Positions 45,901 through 53,645 of a stretch of 64,000 nt of DNA are shown here, piece by piece; position 1 is the first letter of the stretch; each line of letters starts with the position of its first letter. Below the pieces are notes generated by a model. That model was not told the origin of the DNA. It searched no databases and worked only from the letters and a program-made list of their open reading frames with translations. The translations under genes were made by a program, and so were the position numbers. The DNA is from Pectinophora gossypiella (Eukaryota > Arthropoda > Insecta > Lepidoptera > Gelechiidae), in assembly GCF_024362695.1 (NCBI RefSeq), contig NC_065427.1, positions 1,550,001 through 1,614,000 of the forward strand. The letters are read 5' to 3'.

Positions 45901-48900
45901 TCAGGTGATTCAAGCCTGCAATGTCCTTACCAAAGGGCAGTCTCACAGTGAGAGTTAAACTGGCGTTTATATTTTATAAAGATTTTTATCATCATCATCA
46001 GCCCATTAACGTCCCTACTGCTGGGGCACGGGCCTTCCCTACGGATGGATAGGGAGATCGGGCCTTAAACCATCACGCGGGCTCAGTGCGGATTAACGAC
46101 TGTTAATGCAGCCGGGACTACCACCTACCTACCGGGGCTTAACATGCCTTCCGAAGCACGGAGGAGCTCGAAATGAAAACTTTTTTTTGTGGTCATCCAT
46201 CCTAAGACCGGCCTTTGCGAAAGTTGCTTAACTTCAACAATCGCAGACCGAGCGCGTTTACCGCTGCGCCACCGAGCTCTAAACATTTTTACAAATACGT
46301 AATATTTGTAATTTTAGCTGTCAAAAGGCCGCCGTCCCCGGAACCTGTACACGATGAAAAGAAATCGAAACGAGACAAAAAACCGAAGAAAAGAAGGTAA
46401 CATATACATAATACAAATTTTCTCACAATTGGATAGTTTCCTAAGTCTAAGATAAATATTGAATAAAATTCTGATTACTAAATAAAGACAGATCTACAGG
46501 TGTCAAAAAACGTTTTCTTTTTTCTATTTAACTTGTTTATGAGTTGTAATAAAGAGAAATGTAATAGTAAGTCCGACATTTTGTCACATATTCCATAGTA
46601 AATTCGTGTTTTGACGTTTAGTAAAAAGTAATTGATTCGACTAGTTTCTATTTTCTTAATTTCCCTCAGCAATCATTGCATCCTCTGAGACGACGCACTG
46701 AGCCGAGGTTCGCGCCGAACTGGGCACCCTCAGGCCTGTTGTCTTAAATTTTGTACCGGGTGAGAGCCCTCAGCGCTCCCCATTTCTCCGGCCAAGTAAT
46801 TAATACCATCAGCGGCAAATCCGAAATAAAAGTTTGAATTTCGCTGCGGTCGTTTTCTGAGTAACAGAAAAGGATAGAAGCATAGGAAAGTGCGGTTCCG
46901 TGCTGCACAGATGGGTTTCGAACCTAACAGCCAGTTTTGGTACACCTACAAAAAAAAAGTAAAATTCTTCAAAATCTCAAAAGCACGATATCTAATCCTG
47001 TCTTCATACTGTAGGGGTCACAGCCGCGCAGGCTCAGGCACGGAGACGACGACACCGGCGCCTCCGCCCCCCGCCCCGGCGTCCGCCCCCGCGGCCGCGG
47101 CGCCGCCCCCGGCCGCGTGGAGCGCCCGCAACGGGTCCCACGAGCGACGCCGGAACGGATGTCGACGGGACCCTATCGATCCTTACGCTGCGCTTGTCAA
47201 TAGGATACCTGCTGCTGGCTCCAAGAAGGTAAGACGTAGTCCAGTCATGAGCAATATCATGTATCCACTTTAGAACCCTGTCGCCGTTTAGGCGCAGAAT
47301 GTCCAATTCGCAAAATGTCCAGTTCGCAAAACGTCCAATTCGCAGAATGTCCAGTTCGCAAATGGTCCAATTCGCAAAATGTCCAGTTCGCAAATTGTCC
47401 AATTCGCAGAATGTCCAATATTCATCGTAACGTGATTAATTTACTAATTAAAAAAGTTGGGTTCTAATGCTAAGTCAAGTTATAAGTATATACATATAAG
47501 TGGTCCACTGATTGTAATTTTAAACCTACAGGACTCTCTCCTTTAAATCAACAGGACTTTAAAAGAGTCAAACTTTTTAGGGAACTGTTATACAAACGTG
47601 ACATCAAATACAAAGAAACCACGAGAAAATTGGAAAATAATTAGGCAGATTTTTTTTGAAAATTTGAATTGTATTGACATTTAGATATAATAACAGTTCC
47701 CTAAAAAGTTTGACTCTTTTAAAGTCCTGTTGATTTAAAGGAGAGACTCCTGTAGGTTTAAAATTACAATCAGTGGACCACTTATATGTATATACTTATA
47801 ACTTGACTTAGCATTAGAACCCAACTTTTTTAATTAGTAAATTAATCACGTTACGATGAATATTGGACATTCTGCGAATTGGACAATTTGCGAACTGGAC
47901 ATTTTGCGAATTGGACCATTTGCGAACTGGACATTCTGCGAATTGGACGTTTTGCGAACTGGACATTTTGCGAATTGGACATTCTGCGCCTAAACGCCTG
48001 TCGCACTATCATATTTGATATTTAATGAGACTTACGGGTTAATTTGTCAAAAAATTAATGTGACATGGTATCAAAGTGTATACATATTAGTACTCGTGCT
48101 GTACATCGTTAGTCTCATCAGCTGCCAAACAACCCTGCAGGGTCTACGCGCCACCCGCGCCGCGACTGCACTATCGGCGACTTCGACTAATAAACGCAGC
48201 GGATGCTATCTACGCAGATAAATGTCGCACGGCTATTGGTCTAAGCCCTCTAATATGATTCATATAGAGACATACATATACGTATAGAGGCGGAGATGGA
48301 AGCCATCGGTTCCGAAATGCAGAACGGAAGGTGCAAGTCACATGCAGTAACTGACAGTACTATTCTACGGCGTTGAAATTACTCTGGGCGCCATCCTTTT
48401 CGCGTTAGACTGAGTACTGCGAGGTGGAAGGCAAGAGGGAAACCACTGCCTTATTTTTCCCTAAAAAAACTAGCATGGAGAATGCTACACCGACAAGAGC
48501 GTGACTCTTAAATTAATGATGATAACATACATACCCATTCCTTGCCAGATATGTTTAAGTCCCATGTAATAGCCATTAGCCGGGCACAGTATACATCAAT
48601 TTTTAACATATAAATTATGACATTCCAGGTTCGAACAACAAAAGAGCTCCTCAAGGAAATCCAGTCCCGCGGCAGTGTCCAGGTGCCGTCCCCAGGGTCC
48701 GCTGGCTCGCAGGACGACGACGTCGTGGTGGTCGAGGACACTGACTGTAAGGACCACCATATACACGGTGTTAGTGACACCCTTAACGGCCTCTGTGGTC
48801 CAATGGTTGAGCGTTGGACTCACGATCCGGAGGCCCTGGGTTCAAATCCCGGTGGGGACATATCACAAAAATCACTTTGTGGTCCCTAGTTTGGTTAGGA

Positions 48901-51109
48901 CATTACAGGCTGATCACCTGATTGTCCGAAAGTAAGATGATCCGTGCTTCGGAAGTAACGTTAAGCCGTTGGTCCCGGTTATTACTTACTGATGTAAGTA
49001 AGCAGTCGTTACATGAGCCATGTCGGGGGCCTCTGGCGGCTCAATAGTAACCCTGACACCAGGGTTGATGAGGCTGGTATTCCACCTCACAACCCACACG
49101 ATAAGAAGAAGTGACACCCTACCCAATTCTGATGAGGATGATTAAGACCATTATTCTGAGTTGGTATCAAATAGATCTGAAAATTCATGACAATTTGTGT
49201 TTCTTTAAATTATTTTCAGTCCCATACTTTTGCGACGGAAAAACCACTTGATATCAACTCTTCGAATCACCCCTCAAAGATACATGACTATACTGAAATT
49301 TCCATGAGATTCATCACGTTTACTGTTCGATTTTACACTGTTACATCGTTTTGATAATAAAGGGGGATTGGAATTTACAAAGCTTATAGGAAAATAACTT
49401 TGTGTTTGGCGCAAGGCGCCATCGACACTCACTGACATTAGACATCTATTTAAAAATTAACTTTTCGAATAACGCGTGATGATGAAATGCCTCAAAGAGG
49501 TCGCACCTTCACAGTACCGTAGATAAAACGCGTCATACAAATATACGACGAAAACTTACGCTAAACTTAGCTATATTTCATACGCAGCGGTATACAGATT
49601 TAATAAAATCGTCAAAAGTTACGTAGGTACGGTCGGTATCTTAGCATCTATAGCGCGCGGTGTTTTGTAACGCGGTCGGGTTATACAAACTACGGAATGT
49701 CAGAGCATGCATCGCTATTTCTGCTGTAACTTTTCGCCCCAATTTTTGATGTTCAATCTGTGGTACTTATATATCAATAGTGAGGACGAACAGCATTTCC
49801 ATTTCTAGACCTACTTAGGAAGAAATTGAATGCATAATTAATTAAGCGCCTGTCGCGATAAGGGCCCTGTTGATTTGGATTATCGCCTATTTATTTATTT
49901 ATTTACATATTCAAACACATTAGCACAACAGGCCAGGCCCAATTCGATAATGCTTAATGCAATCCAATTACAATCATAGAAATTTATAGTGCGTATTAAA
50001 CTTAATAATAATGATGTTAAAAACCTCGTGTTTGCCTGTCCCCAGCGTACCCCGTCCGAGTGGACTCGCCGCTGCGCAACGGCGGCGGGTCGCGGCCCCC
50101 CTCCCCTATGCCGCCGTCCCCGCCGCCCGCCGCGCCGCTGCCGCCGCTGGAGGACGAGCGGCCCGTGGTGGACTGCACCTGCGGGAAGGACGAGGAGGAC
50201 GCCGCGTGCCCCGCGGCCGCGCGGCTCGGGGTGCTGCCCTACCACGTGCTCGCCCTGCACCACGCCTACCTCCCCGGCGTCAACGGCACGCGGGCCCCCA
50301 CGCACCCGCACCAGTTCGCCGTCCGCAAGCTCACGGACCCCGAACGGCCCGACCTCTTCACTTCCGTCGTCCCGCTGTACAAGTACTCGGATTACGCGGA
50401 CGACTATGTCGTGAAGAACATGTCGCGGGTGCCGCTGTGCACGCACCTGCCGTGGACGGAGTTCGCGCCCCCCCCCCCCGACCCGCCGCCGCCGCCCTCG
50501 CCGCCCCCTCTACGGCCGTACCCCGTCGACACCGACGACGTGAAACAAGAAATAGAGGACGAAGAAAGTCAAGACAGCAGAAGCGGCGACGATGTGAAAA
50601 GTGACATACCCGAACTGAAAAAGGAAGTGAAAGTGGAATATAAGTGCTCTATAGAACCCGAAATAGTGTCCCTCCCGAACTTGGAGCCGAGCGAGAGACT
50701 GAAAGCGCCGCTGCTGTCCACCGAGGACGCGACGCAGTTCGGCGAGGGCGCGCCCGTGCCGATGGACGTCGCGGACGAGTTCAAGTGTGAGCAGCGGGAC
50801 CACCGGACGGTCGAACGGACGAAAGTCGAGCTCGACGGGAGGACTCTGTACGCGTTGTGTGAGACGGCGTTGACGTCGGTGCCGTACACGTACGCGCAGA
50901 CGTCGCAGGCGCCCGTGGTGACGCTGCCGCGAGAGGTGGAGGGCGCCGCGGACGGGCCGCAGGTGCTGCAGGCGGCGCTGGGCGCGGCCGCGGCCGACTC
51001 GCCCGTGGACCAGCTGGGCCGCCCGCCGCGCCCGCACCAATTCACCGAGTGGCACGAGTGCGCCAAGCTCGGCGACCTCATCGCGCTGCCGTACGTCGTC
51101 ATCGACTGA
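33862..51109 (+). CDS. MED26: Mediator complex subunit 26 (ten coding exons)
   Basis: The exons 33862-33924, 37947-38021, 41656-41791, 42618-42700, 44049-44097, 45179-45304, 46318-46396, 47015-47228, 48629-48746 and 50046-51109 join to 2007 bp, 668 residues plus TGA. All introns are GT-AG and every phase agrees. Residues ~6-87 form a TFIIS N-terminal (LW) domain: VVDMHTVNEIISILEKINIT, then LLETTRLGKHVNEL, then AKVLVKRWRDLV, as in metazoan MED26 (CRSP70). In known biology this domain binds elongation factors at the Mediator/RNA polymerase II interface in the nucleus. The middle is disordered, with Pro/Ala tracts, SPSP-type motifs and two acidic VILVDDD/VVVVED patches. The C-terminal exon holds a Cys/Pro-rich region and ends PYVVID; in the family the C-terminal region anchors the subunit to Mediator. 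Identity rests mainly on the N domain. Confidence 0.93.
34048..34930. other. MED26 intron 1, GC-richer 5' part
   Basis: Overlapping open frames on both strands at 34048-34474 coincide with raised GC downstream of the promoter. They have no splice logic or recognisable motifs. It is more likely a promoter-proximal CpG-rich zone than coding. Confidence 0.5.
34928..35100 (-). repeat. SINE-C fragment in MED26 intron 1
   Basis: 'acagcctgtctgaccttcca', 'gggaaaaccagcccaaatac', 'cttacgatgttttccttcac'. Diverged body without a clear head. Confidence 0.6.
35101..36149. other. MED26 intron 1, unassigned
   Basis: AT-rich, with no recognised repeat apart from a possible family relic near 35515-35590. Confidence 0.4.
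36150..36305. mobile_element. Family F MITE in MED26 intron 1
   Basis: 'acagtcattagcaatatcat', 'agaaccctgtcacactatca', 'aaaaagttaatgtgacatga' and end 'acttgtgacca'. Slightly diverged. Confidence 0.6.
36306..37532. other. MED26 intron 1, unassigned
   Basis: AT-rich. Two imperfect repeats of a ~110-bp unit ('aaatattcaaatatacaagt' / 'tattcaaatatgcgagtg', both followed by 'atgttcaacagttgaagt') lie at 36985-37080 and 37125-37210. Confidence 0.45.
37533..37612 (-). repeat. tRNA-like SINE head or tRNA relic
   Basis: On the minus strand 'ggattcggtagtgtgatggt' and 'aacacgctcg' are followed by a B-box-like 'ggtacgactcc'. Spacing resembles a tRNA-derived Pol III promoter, but arms do not pair well enough for a functional tRNA. 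Confidence 0.45.
37670..37835 (+). repeat. Dispersed repeat family L
   Basis: 'aatttaagagccatgctctt', 'gtcagtgtagcattctccat', then a C/T-rich stretch. Relatives lie at 48290-48520 (inverse) and 60035-60250. Confidence 0.55.
37947..38021 (+). CDS. MED26: MED26 coding exon 2
   Basis: Acceptor TTTCAG, donor GTGAGT, 25 codons, phase 0 to 0. Encodes VVDMHTVNEIISILEKINIT and KELLE, the second and third helices of the TFIIS-N fold. Confidence 0.92.
38285..38576 (-). repeat. SINE-A in MED26 intron 2
   Basis: Full-length minus-strand copy. The short sequence 'acattaggcgcgtatgt' just downstream repeats 'attaggcgcgtatgt' upstream (38270-38284 and ~38580-38594), a likely target duplication of about 15 bp. 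Confidence 0.85.
38951..39271 (+). repeat. SINE-B in MED26 intron 2
   Basis: Full-length plus copy: head 'gtggtgtagtggttgagcg', B-box-like 'gcttcgaatcc', core, then tail 'cacgatagaagaa'. Confidence 0.85.
39595..39662 (+). repeat. SINE-B tail fragment
   Basis: 'gtaaccctgacaccaggttt', 'ggtgaggttggtcgttgacc'. Old, isolated tail. Confidence 0.45.
40270..40650. repeat. Adjacent lepidopteran-type dispersed repeats
   Basis: 40270-40395 ('ctattataaatgtgaaactt', 'caaccgattttaatgaaaat') is followed at 40397-40650 by an element from 'ctagcgacccgccccggc' to 'ttttatactatgtagtg'. Both layouts are common in moth genomes. Neither is coding. Confidence 0.5.
40860..40982 (+). repeat. Family G copy in MED26 intron 2
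   Basis: 'gacgtgacttattgtagatt', 'gcattaactacttggccgga', 'gggagcgctgaaggctctca'. The nearest relative is 57165-57260. Confidence 0.6.
41311..41607 (+). repeat. SINE-A with target duplication, abutting MED26 exon 3
   Basis: Full-length plus copy bounded by GTATAATTGT at 41301-41310 and 41608-41617. The tail ends 48 bp before exon 3, so the insertion sits just upstream of the likely branch-point zone. Confidence 0.92.
41656..41791 (+). CDS. MED26: MED26 coding exon 3
   Basis: Acceptor ATTTCAG, donor GTAATA, phase 0 to 1. Encodes TTRLGKHVNELRRKTSDPTL and on through KVLVKRWRDLV, the diagnostic last helices of the LW domain. Confidence 0.93.
41975..42150. repeat. Family E copy in MED26 intron 3
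   Basis: 'ttcggacacttcatacaaaa', 'acctcgttttacacagaca', 'tgtgtgtgacgtcggacgcc', 'gttctacacgtagtattat'. Confidence 0.6.
42530..42592 (-). repeat. SINE-B fragment before MED26 exon 4
   Basis: 'agtgtcaggcttactattga', 'accaccaaaggctcctgacg'. It ends about 25 bp upstream of exon 4. Confidence 0.45.
42618..42700 (+). CDS. MED26: MED26 coding exon 4
   Basis: Acceptor CCCTCAG, donor GTAAGC, phase 1 to 0. Encodes a basic linker ending LGGTPLTSPALSLSR, a serine/proline stretch typical of the region after the LW domain. Confidence 0.85.
42720..42866. mobile_element. Family F MITE, 20 bp after the exon 4 donor
   Basis: Intact copy from 'acggtcacgagcattaatat' to 'gctcatgactgt', almost identical to 22707-22855. 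It inserted right behind a splice donor. Confidence 0.7.
43259..43404. mobile_element. Family K palindromic MITE, shorter copy
   Basis: The ends 'aaaacacataataccgggt' and 'acccggtattatgtgtttt' are inverted. The right arm keeps 'atatcgggagtctcatatcc'; the left arm has lost most of its interior. Confidence 0.75.
43490..43995. repeat. Family E element split by SINE-A
   Basis: The parts 43490-43622 and 43918-43995 ('ggagagtgtcccttctatgc') flank the SINE at 43623-43920. The phrase 'gaccccctccggcaggga' before the SINE and 'gaccccttccgggggtga' after it mark the interrupted site. Confidence 0.5.
43623..43920 (+). repeat. SINE-A in MED26 intron 4
   Basis: Full-length plus copy nested in a family E element. 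The head starts 'gaggagcacggtggcgcag' and the tail is (GAT)n. Confidence 0.85.
44049..44097 (+). CDS. MED26: MED26 coding exon 5
   Basis: Acceptor TTTTCAG, donor GTAAAC, phase 0 to 1. Encodes QVVSPAVPSPRPPSRP, a Ser/Pro linker. The exon is only 49 bp, but its phases fit both neighbours exactly. Confidence 0.82.
44325..44440 (+). repeat. SINE-B tail fragment
   Basis: 'gagccatgtcaggggccttt', 'ggtggctcacacac' and 'aaccctgaca'. The head and core are absent. Confidence 0.5.
44502..44825 (+). repeat. SINE-C in MED26 intron 5
   Basis: Full-length copy with an A-box-like 'tagcccagttgg' and an exact B-box 'ggttcgaatcc', ending 'taagcggaccctatgaaaa'. Confidence 0.8.
45179..45304 (+). CDS. MED26: MED26 coding exon 6
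   Basis: Acceptor GTTATAG, donor GTGAGT, phase 1 to 1. Encodes WGGYESDSQDVILVDDD followed by a Pro/Ala repeat tract of ~18 residues, then LSNTWKPTTP. GC is very high relative to the intron. Confidence 0.88.
45733..45960 (-). repeat. SINE-D fragment in MED26 intron 6
   Basis: 'taaacagcctatatacgtcc', 'aactgctgggcccagatcct', 'gataatcaggtgattcaagc'. The tRNA-like head is missing. Confidence 0.7.
45988..46279 (-). repeat. SINE-A abutting MED26 exon 7
   Basis: Minus-strand copy. Its head end (ccaccgagctct) lies only 38 bp before exon 7, leaving 'aaacatttttacaaatacg...' as the whole branch-point and pyrimidine region. Part of the core is altered ('actaccacctacctaccggg'). Confidence 0.85.
46318..46396 (+). 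CDS. MED26: MED26 coding exon 7
   Basis: Acceptor ATTTTAG, donor GTAACA, phase 1 to 2. Encodes VKRPPSPEPVHDEKKSKRDK and KPKKR, a lysine-rich segment that probably includes a nuclear localisation signal. Confidence 0.85.
46480..46665 (-). repeat. Dispersed repeat shared with 62365-62560
   Basis: 'gacagatctacaggtgtcaa', 'aaaacgttttcttttttcta', 'ttgtaataaagagaaatg'. It matches the inverse-oriented stretch near 62440-62540. Confidence 0.55.
46690..46830 (-). repeat. Family G copy in MED26 intron 7
   Basis: 'gccgaggttcgcgccgaact', 'ctcaggcctgttgtctt', 'gtaccgggtgagagccctca'. Close to the copy at 4435. Confidence 0.6.
47015..47228 (+). CDS. MED26: MED26 coding exon 8
   Basis: Acceptor ACTGTAG, donor GTAAGA, phase 2 to 0. 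Encodes RGHSRAGSG, a Pro/Ala low-complexity block, and then a less biased stretch RRDPIDPYAALVNRIPAAGS. The latter looks like a conserved short motif. Confidence 0.88.
47242..48102. mobile_element. Family F MITE interrupted by a foldback element
   Basis: The left part (47242-47284, starting 'cagtcatgagcaatatcatg') and right part (47997-48102, 'aaaaattaatgtgacatggt', ending 'tagtactcgtgctgt') restore one family F element once the foldback and one target duplication are removed. It begins 13 bp inside intron 8. Confidence 0.85.
47285..47996. mobile_element. Foldback element with 307-bp arms
   Basis: The arms 47285-47591 and 47690-47996 are inverted copies of equal length with very few mismatches, around a 98-bp spacer. 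The outer ends read CGTTTAGGCGCAGAATGTCC. Each arm carries eight ~16-bp subterminal units (ttcgcaaaatgtccag and variants). The insertion is flanked by CCTGTCGC at 47277-47284 and 47997-48004, an 8-bp target duplication of the kind made by hAT-like transposases. No transposase is encoded, so it is non-autonomous. Confidence 0.95.
48178..48250. repeat. Small hairpin repeat, copy 1
   Basis: Ends 'gcgacttcgactaataaacg' and 'cggctattggtctaagccc' with the near-palindromic centre 'ctatctacgcagata'. It matches 53565-53645. Confidence 0.6.
48290..48520 (-). repeat. Family L, inverse copy
   Basis: 'actctgggcgccatcctttt', 'ggaaaccactgccttatttt', 'gcatggagaatgctacaccg', 'gagcgtgactcttaaatta'. Mirrors 60035-60250. 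Confidence 0.6.
48629..48746 (+). CDS. MED26: MED26 coding exon 9
   Basis: Acceptor ATTCCAG, donor GTAAGG, phase 0 to 1. Encodes VRTTKELLKEIQSRGSVQVP, an amphipathic helix-like piece, then SPGSAGSQDDDVVVVEDTD. Confidence 0.88.
48784..49110 (+). repeat. SINE-B with target duplication, beside MED26 exon 9
   Basis: Full-length plus copy flanked by GTGACACCCT at 48774-48783 and 49111-49120. It starts 38 bp after the exon 9 donor. The frames crossing the exon into the SINE are read-through artefacts. Confidence 0.92.
49140..49290. repeat. Dispersed repeat shared with 7624-7850
   Basis: 'accattattctgagttggta', 'tttgcgacggaaaaaccac', 'cacccctcaaagatac'. The counterpart has the same phrases in similar order. 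Confidence 0.45.
49291..50045. other. MED26 intron 9, remainder
   Basis: Nothing recognised apart from TTTA repeats at 49890-49905. A normal pyrimidine-rich acceptor precedes exon 10. Confidence 0.5.
50046..51109 (+). CDS. MED26: MED26 coding exon 10 (C-terminal)
   Basis: Acceptor TCCCCAG, phase 1, to TGA at 51107-51109. 354 codons: a proline-rich start, DCTCGKDEEDAACP, a compact block GVLPYHVLALHHAYLPGVNG through KYSDYADDYVVKNMSRVPLC, a second Pro tract, a Lys/Glu-rich acidic region, and the end EWHECAKLGDLIALPYVVID. GC is far above the flanks, and long open frames on the other five frames are its shadows. Confidence 0.93.
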
Positions 51110-53564
51110 CGCGTCCCTGTGATACTCCCTCGTGCTAAGTCAGTGATGAAGTGCCAAATTGTCGGGGGCTCGCGCGCTTGTATGTCCAACGACTGGCTCC
51201 GCAGCCGGTTACACCTTGTTTGTGTCTTGAAAGTCATCATTTAGAAAGTCTAGCGACCTATTTTTTACATTCTTGCCGTGTTTACTTATGAATTTCATTT
51301 TTCAACTTCAAGTTGAAGTAACATTGCATTTATTTCGTATATAAAGTCTTAAGATGTAACAAACTTGCGAGTAAAGACATACAAGATTCGTGTGGCCCCT
51401 ACGGTCCGAGGACGCCCGACCAAAGCTTCCGATGTCTCACAATGTTCCAAGTGTCCTTACATAGTGTTTAAGGGTAACTCGTGTATATAAGAGTGTTAGA
51501 CTAAGTGCTCGAATATGTACATACAGTGAGTAAGTTAGTGAATGTAGATAGAACTGAAACAATAATGGTGCGCGATGGAACAGTGTTCTAGAAATTCGAT
51601 CCAGGATTAAAGGTAAGGCAGGCTTGGCAACTTTTCCTTTTAAAAAGGTCAAATATATCCTCCATACTTTTGCGTTAATATACTCAGAATGACTTTCCTT
51701 TGAATGGTCTACTATTTCAGTTTAATAACACCTGTTTTAAAATTCTTTCAAAACTCACCCTATCTTACTTTTGTCTTTTACTCAACTTCAGTCGAAAGAA
51801 TAGTATAATTCGATATCTATCATTTGTACAAAAAGTACATTAAGGAATGTACAAAAATAACTAATATATAAAATATTATTTATTGTCTTTGTAAGGGCTA
51901 AAAGTTGCTAAGTGTGTCCGTTATACAGAATTTTAGTTTATGGAACCGTTTCTAGTACGTACAAGTTGATAAGGGTTGCATTTGAGGCATGCGCGGCGAA
52001 TGAGATATAACTGTTTCAACTGAAATAAAAAAGTTATAAAAGAAATAGACCTGAAGAATGGTTTACTCGTTTAGTCTATTTCAGAGATGCTTTTCGGAGA
52101 TTTAGATTTTTATATGTAAATCATCACGAACAGTAATTGTCGGAGATTTACTTTGACTCATACTCTTCTATAAAACTACTTTTAGAATGTCTTCCATATT
52201 GGAAGGAGTTTCAATCGTTTTCCTCCTCATTGGTCTTGCAAGCACCATGCGCGCCCTCTGCCGACTGTGAGGTACATCGACCGCGGGCTCGCACCACTCG
52301 CCGTGCACACGCTTTTAAATTTTTAAAAGATTTATTTGTCGTATATTTGTTGTACCACATCTGTCAATACTTCATCACACTTCCCTATGCTTCTAGCCTT
52401 CTATCTTTGGAACTGCACGCCTCGTCGATTCAGCCGTGTGCGGTCGCTTTCTCTCGCTCTAGCAAATGACGGTTCTGACTAAGAGAAAAGGATGGCATAG
52501 GAAAGTGCTGTGTATGAGGTACTGGCATGGTTCAACCGTAACATTTAGTCACGCGTCCACTTCATCGTGTTTTAGTCATATATTTATTTTTAATTTCTTT
52601 TAGGCGAAAAAAATTCTAAACCGGTGGATCCAGTTGTGATATTATTGTACTGCGAACGATTCCAAAAGCTCGATAAACTTTACTGTGTTATTTCTACACT
52701 GCTACTATTCGATCCACCAAAAAAATATTTGTATAAGAAATTTTCCAAGACAAAAATCTCTTAGACTGTTTCATGTTGAGTTATCTTGTTACCGAATGTG
52801 ATTTATAAAGAGAAAATTAGGTAATTAATAATAGGAGTTCCAATTGTATATTATACATATATATTGCTATATCGAGTCAGAATATCAGATGTGAGGTAAT
52901 TTATAATATCCTGCAACGTTTAACGTATGACCACTGTACAATTATCAATGTTTGATTAAATACTTAAAATTAATTAAGTTCCGGCTTATAGGTGCACTCT
53001 CACTTCACTATGAAGTCGTAATGTGCGTTGCACTGTAAAGTGTGTCTATAAGCTAGATACTGTTGAGCAGAAGCAGGTAGCCTGGTTTGACAGGGCGGTT
53101 TCAGTAGAAGGTACTACCAACATTATTCGTACAAAATTATAATAATTAATACGCCAATGGCGCCAATATTGACACGAGATTATGCCATTGTGTAGATGTC
53201 CACCATTTGATATTGAGAGTAACCTTTTTCCCGAAACTGTTCTTATATAAAACTACAAGTTACAATGGGAGTTTTCTTCATCTATACCAAATATAATTCG
53301 TAGATATGATGATTTAGACCTAAAAATATCAGTTCAGAGATTCCCGAGAATTCATCATTATCCATTATCACCTACCGTTATCCCGTTTCTCACGGGGTCT
53401 AACTCGAAGATTCGACAGTTTCGGTTGTTTTCTAACAATGTTTAGCAAATGCGTTTTTGTCTTTTGTAGTTATATGATATATCGGACCACAATTACCATA
53501 AATCTTCCGTTTTAAATTGGCATCTGCGAAGTCTGCAGGACAACCGCGGCGCGGCGCGAATTAT

Positions 53565-53645
53565 ATCGAGGGCTTCGACCAATAGAAGCAGCGTATACTA
53601 TCTACGTAGATAAACATCGGACGGCTATTGGTCGAAGCTCGCGGT
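53565..53645. repeat. Small hairpin repeat, copy 2
   Basis: The arms GCTTCGACCAATAG (53572-53585) and CTATTGGTCGAAGC (53625-53638) are perfect inverted repeats around 'ctatctacgtagata', itself palindromic. It matches 48178-48250. Confidence 0.8.

Noticed and set aside
46890..47273. 127-aa frame starting upstream of MED26 exon 8
   Set aside because: Only 47015-47228 is exonic. The upstream part is intron and the downstream part runs into the family F element.
50510..51240. Long minus-strand frames opposite MED26 exon 10
   Set aside because: They are shadows of a GC-rich coding exon whose own frame continues an exact splice phase series.
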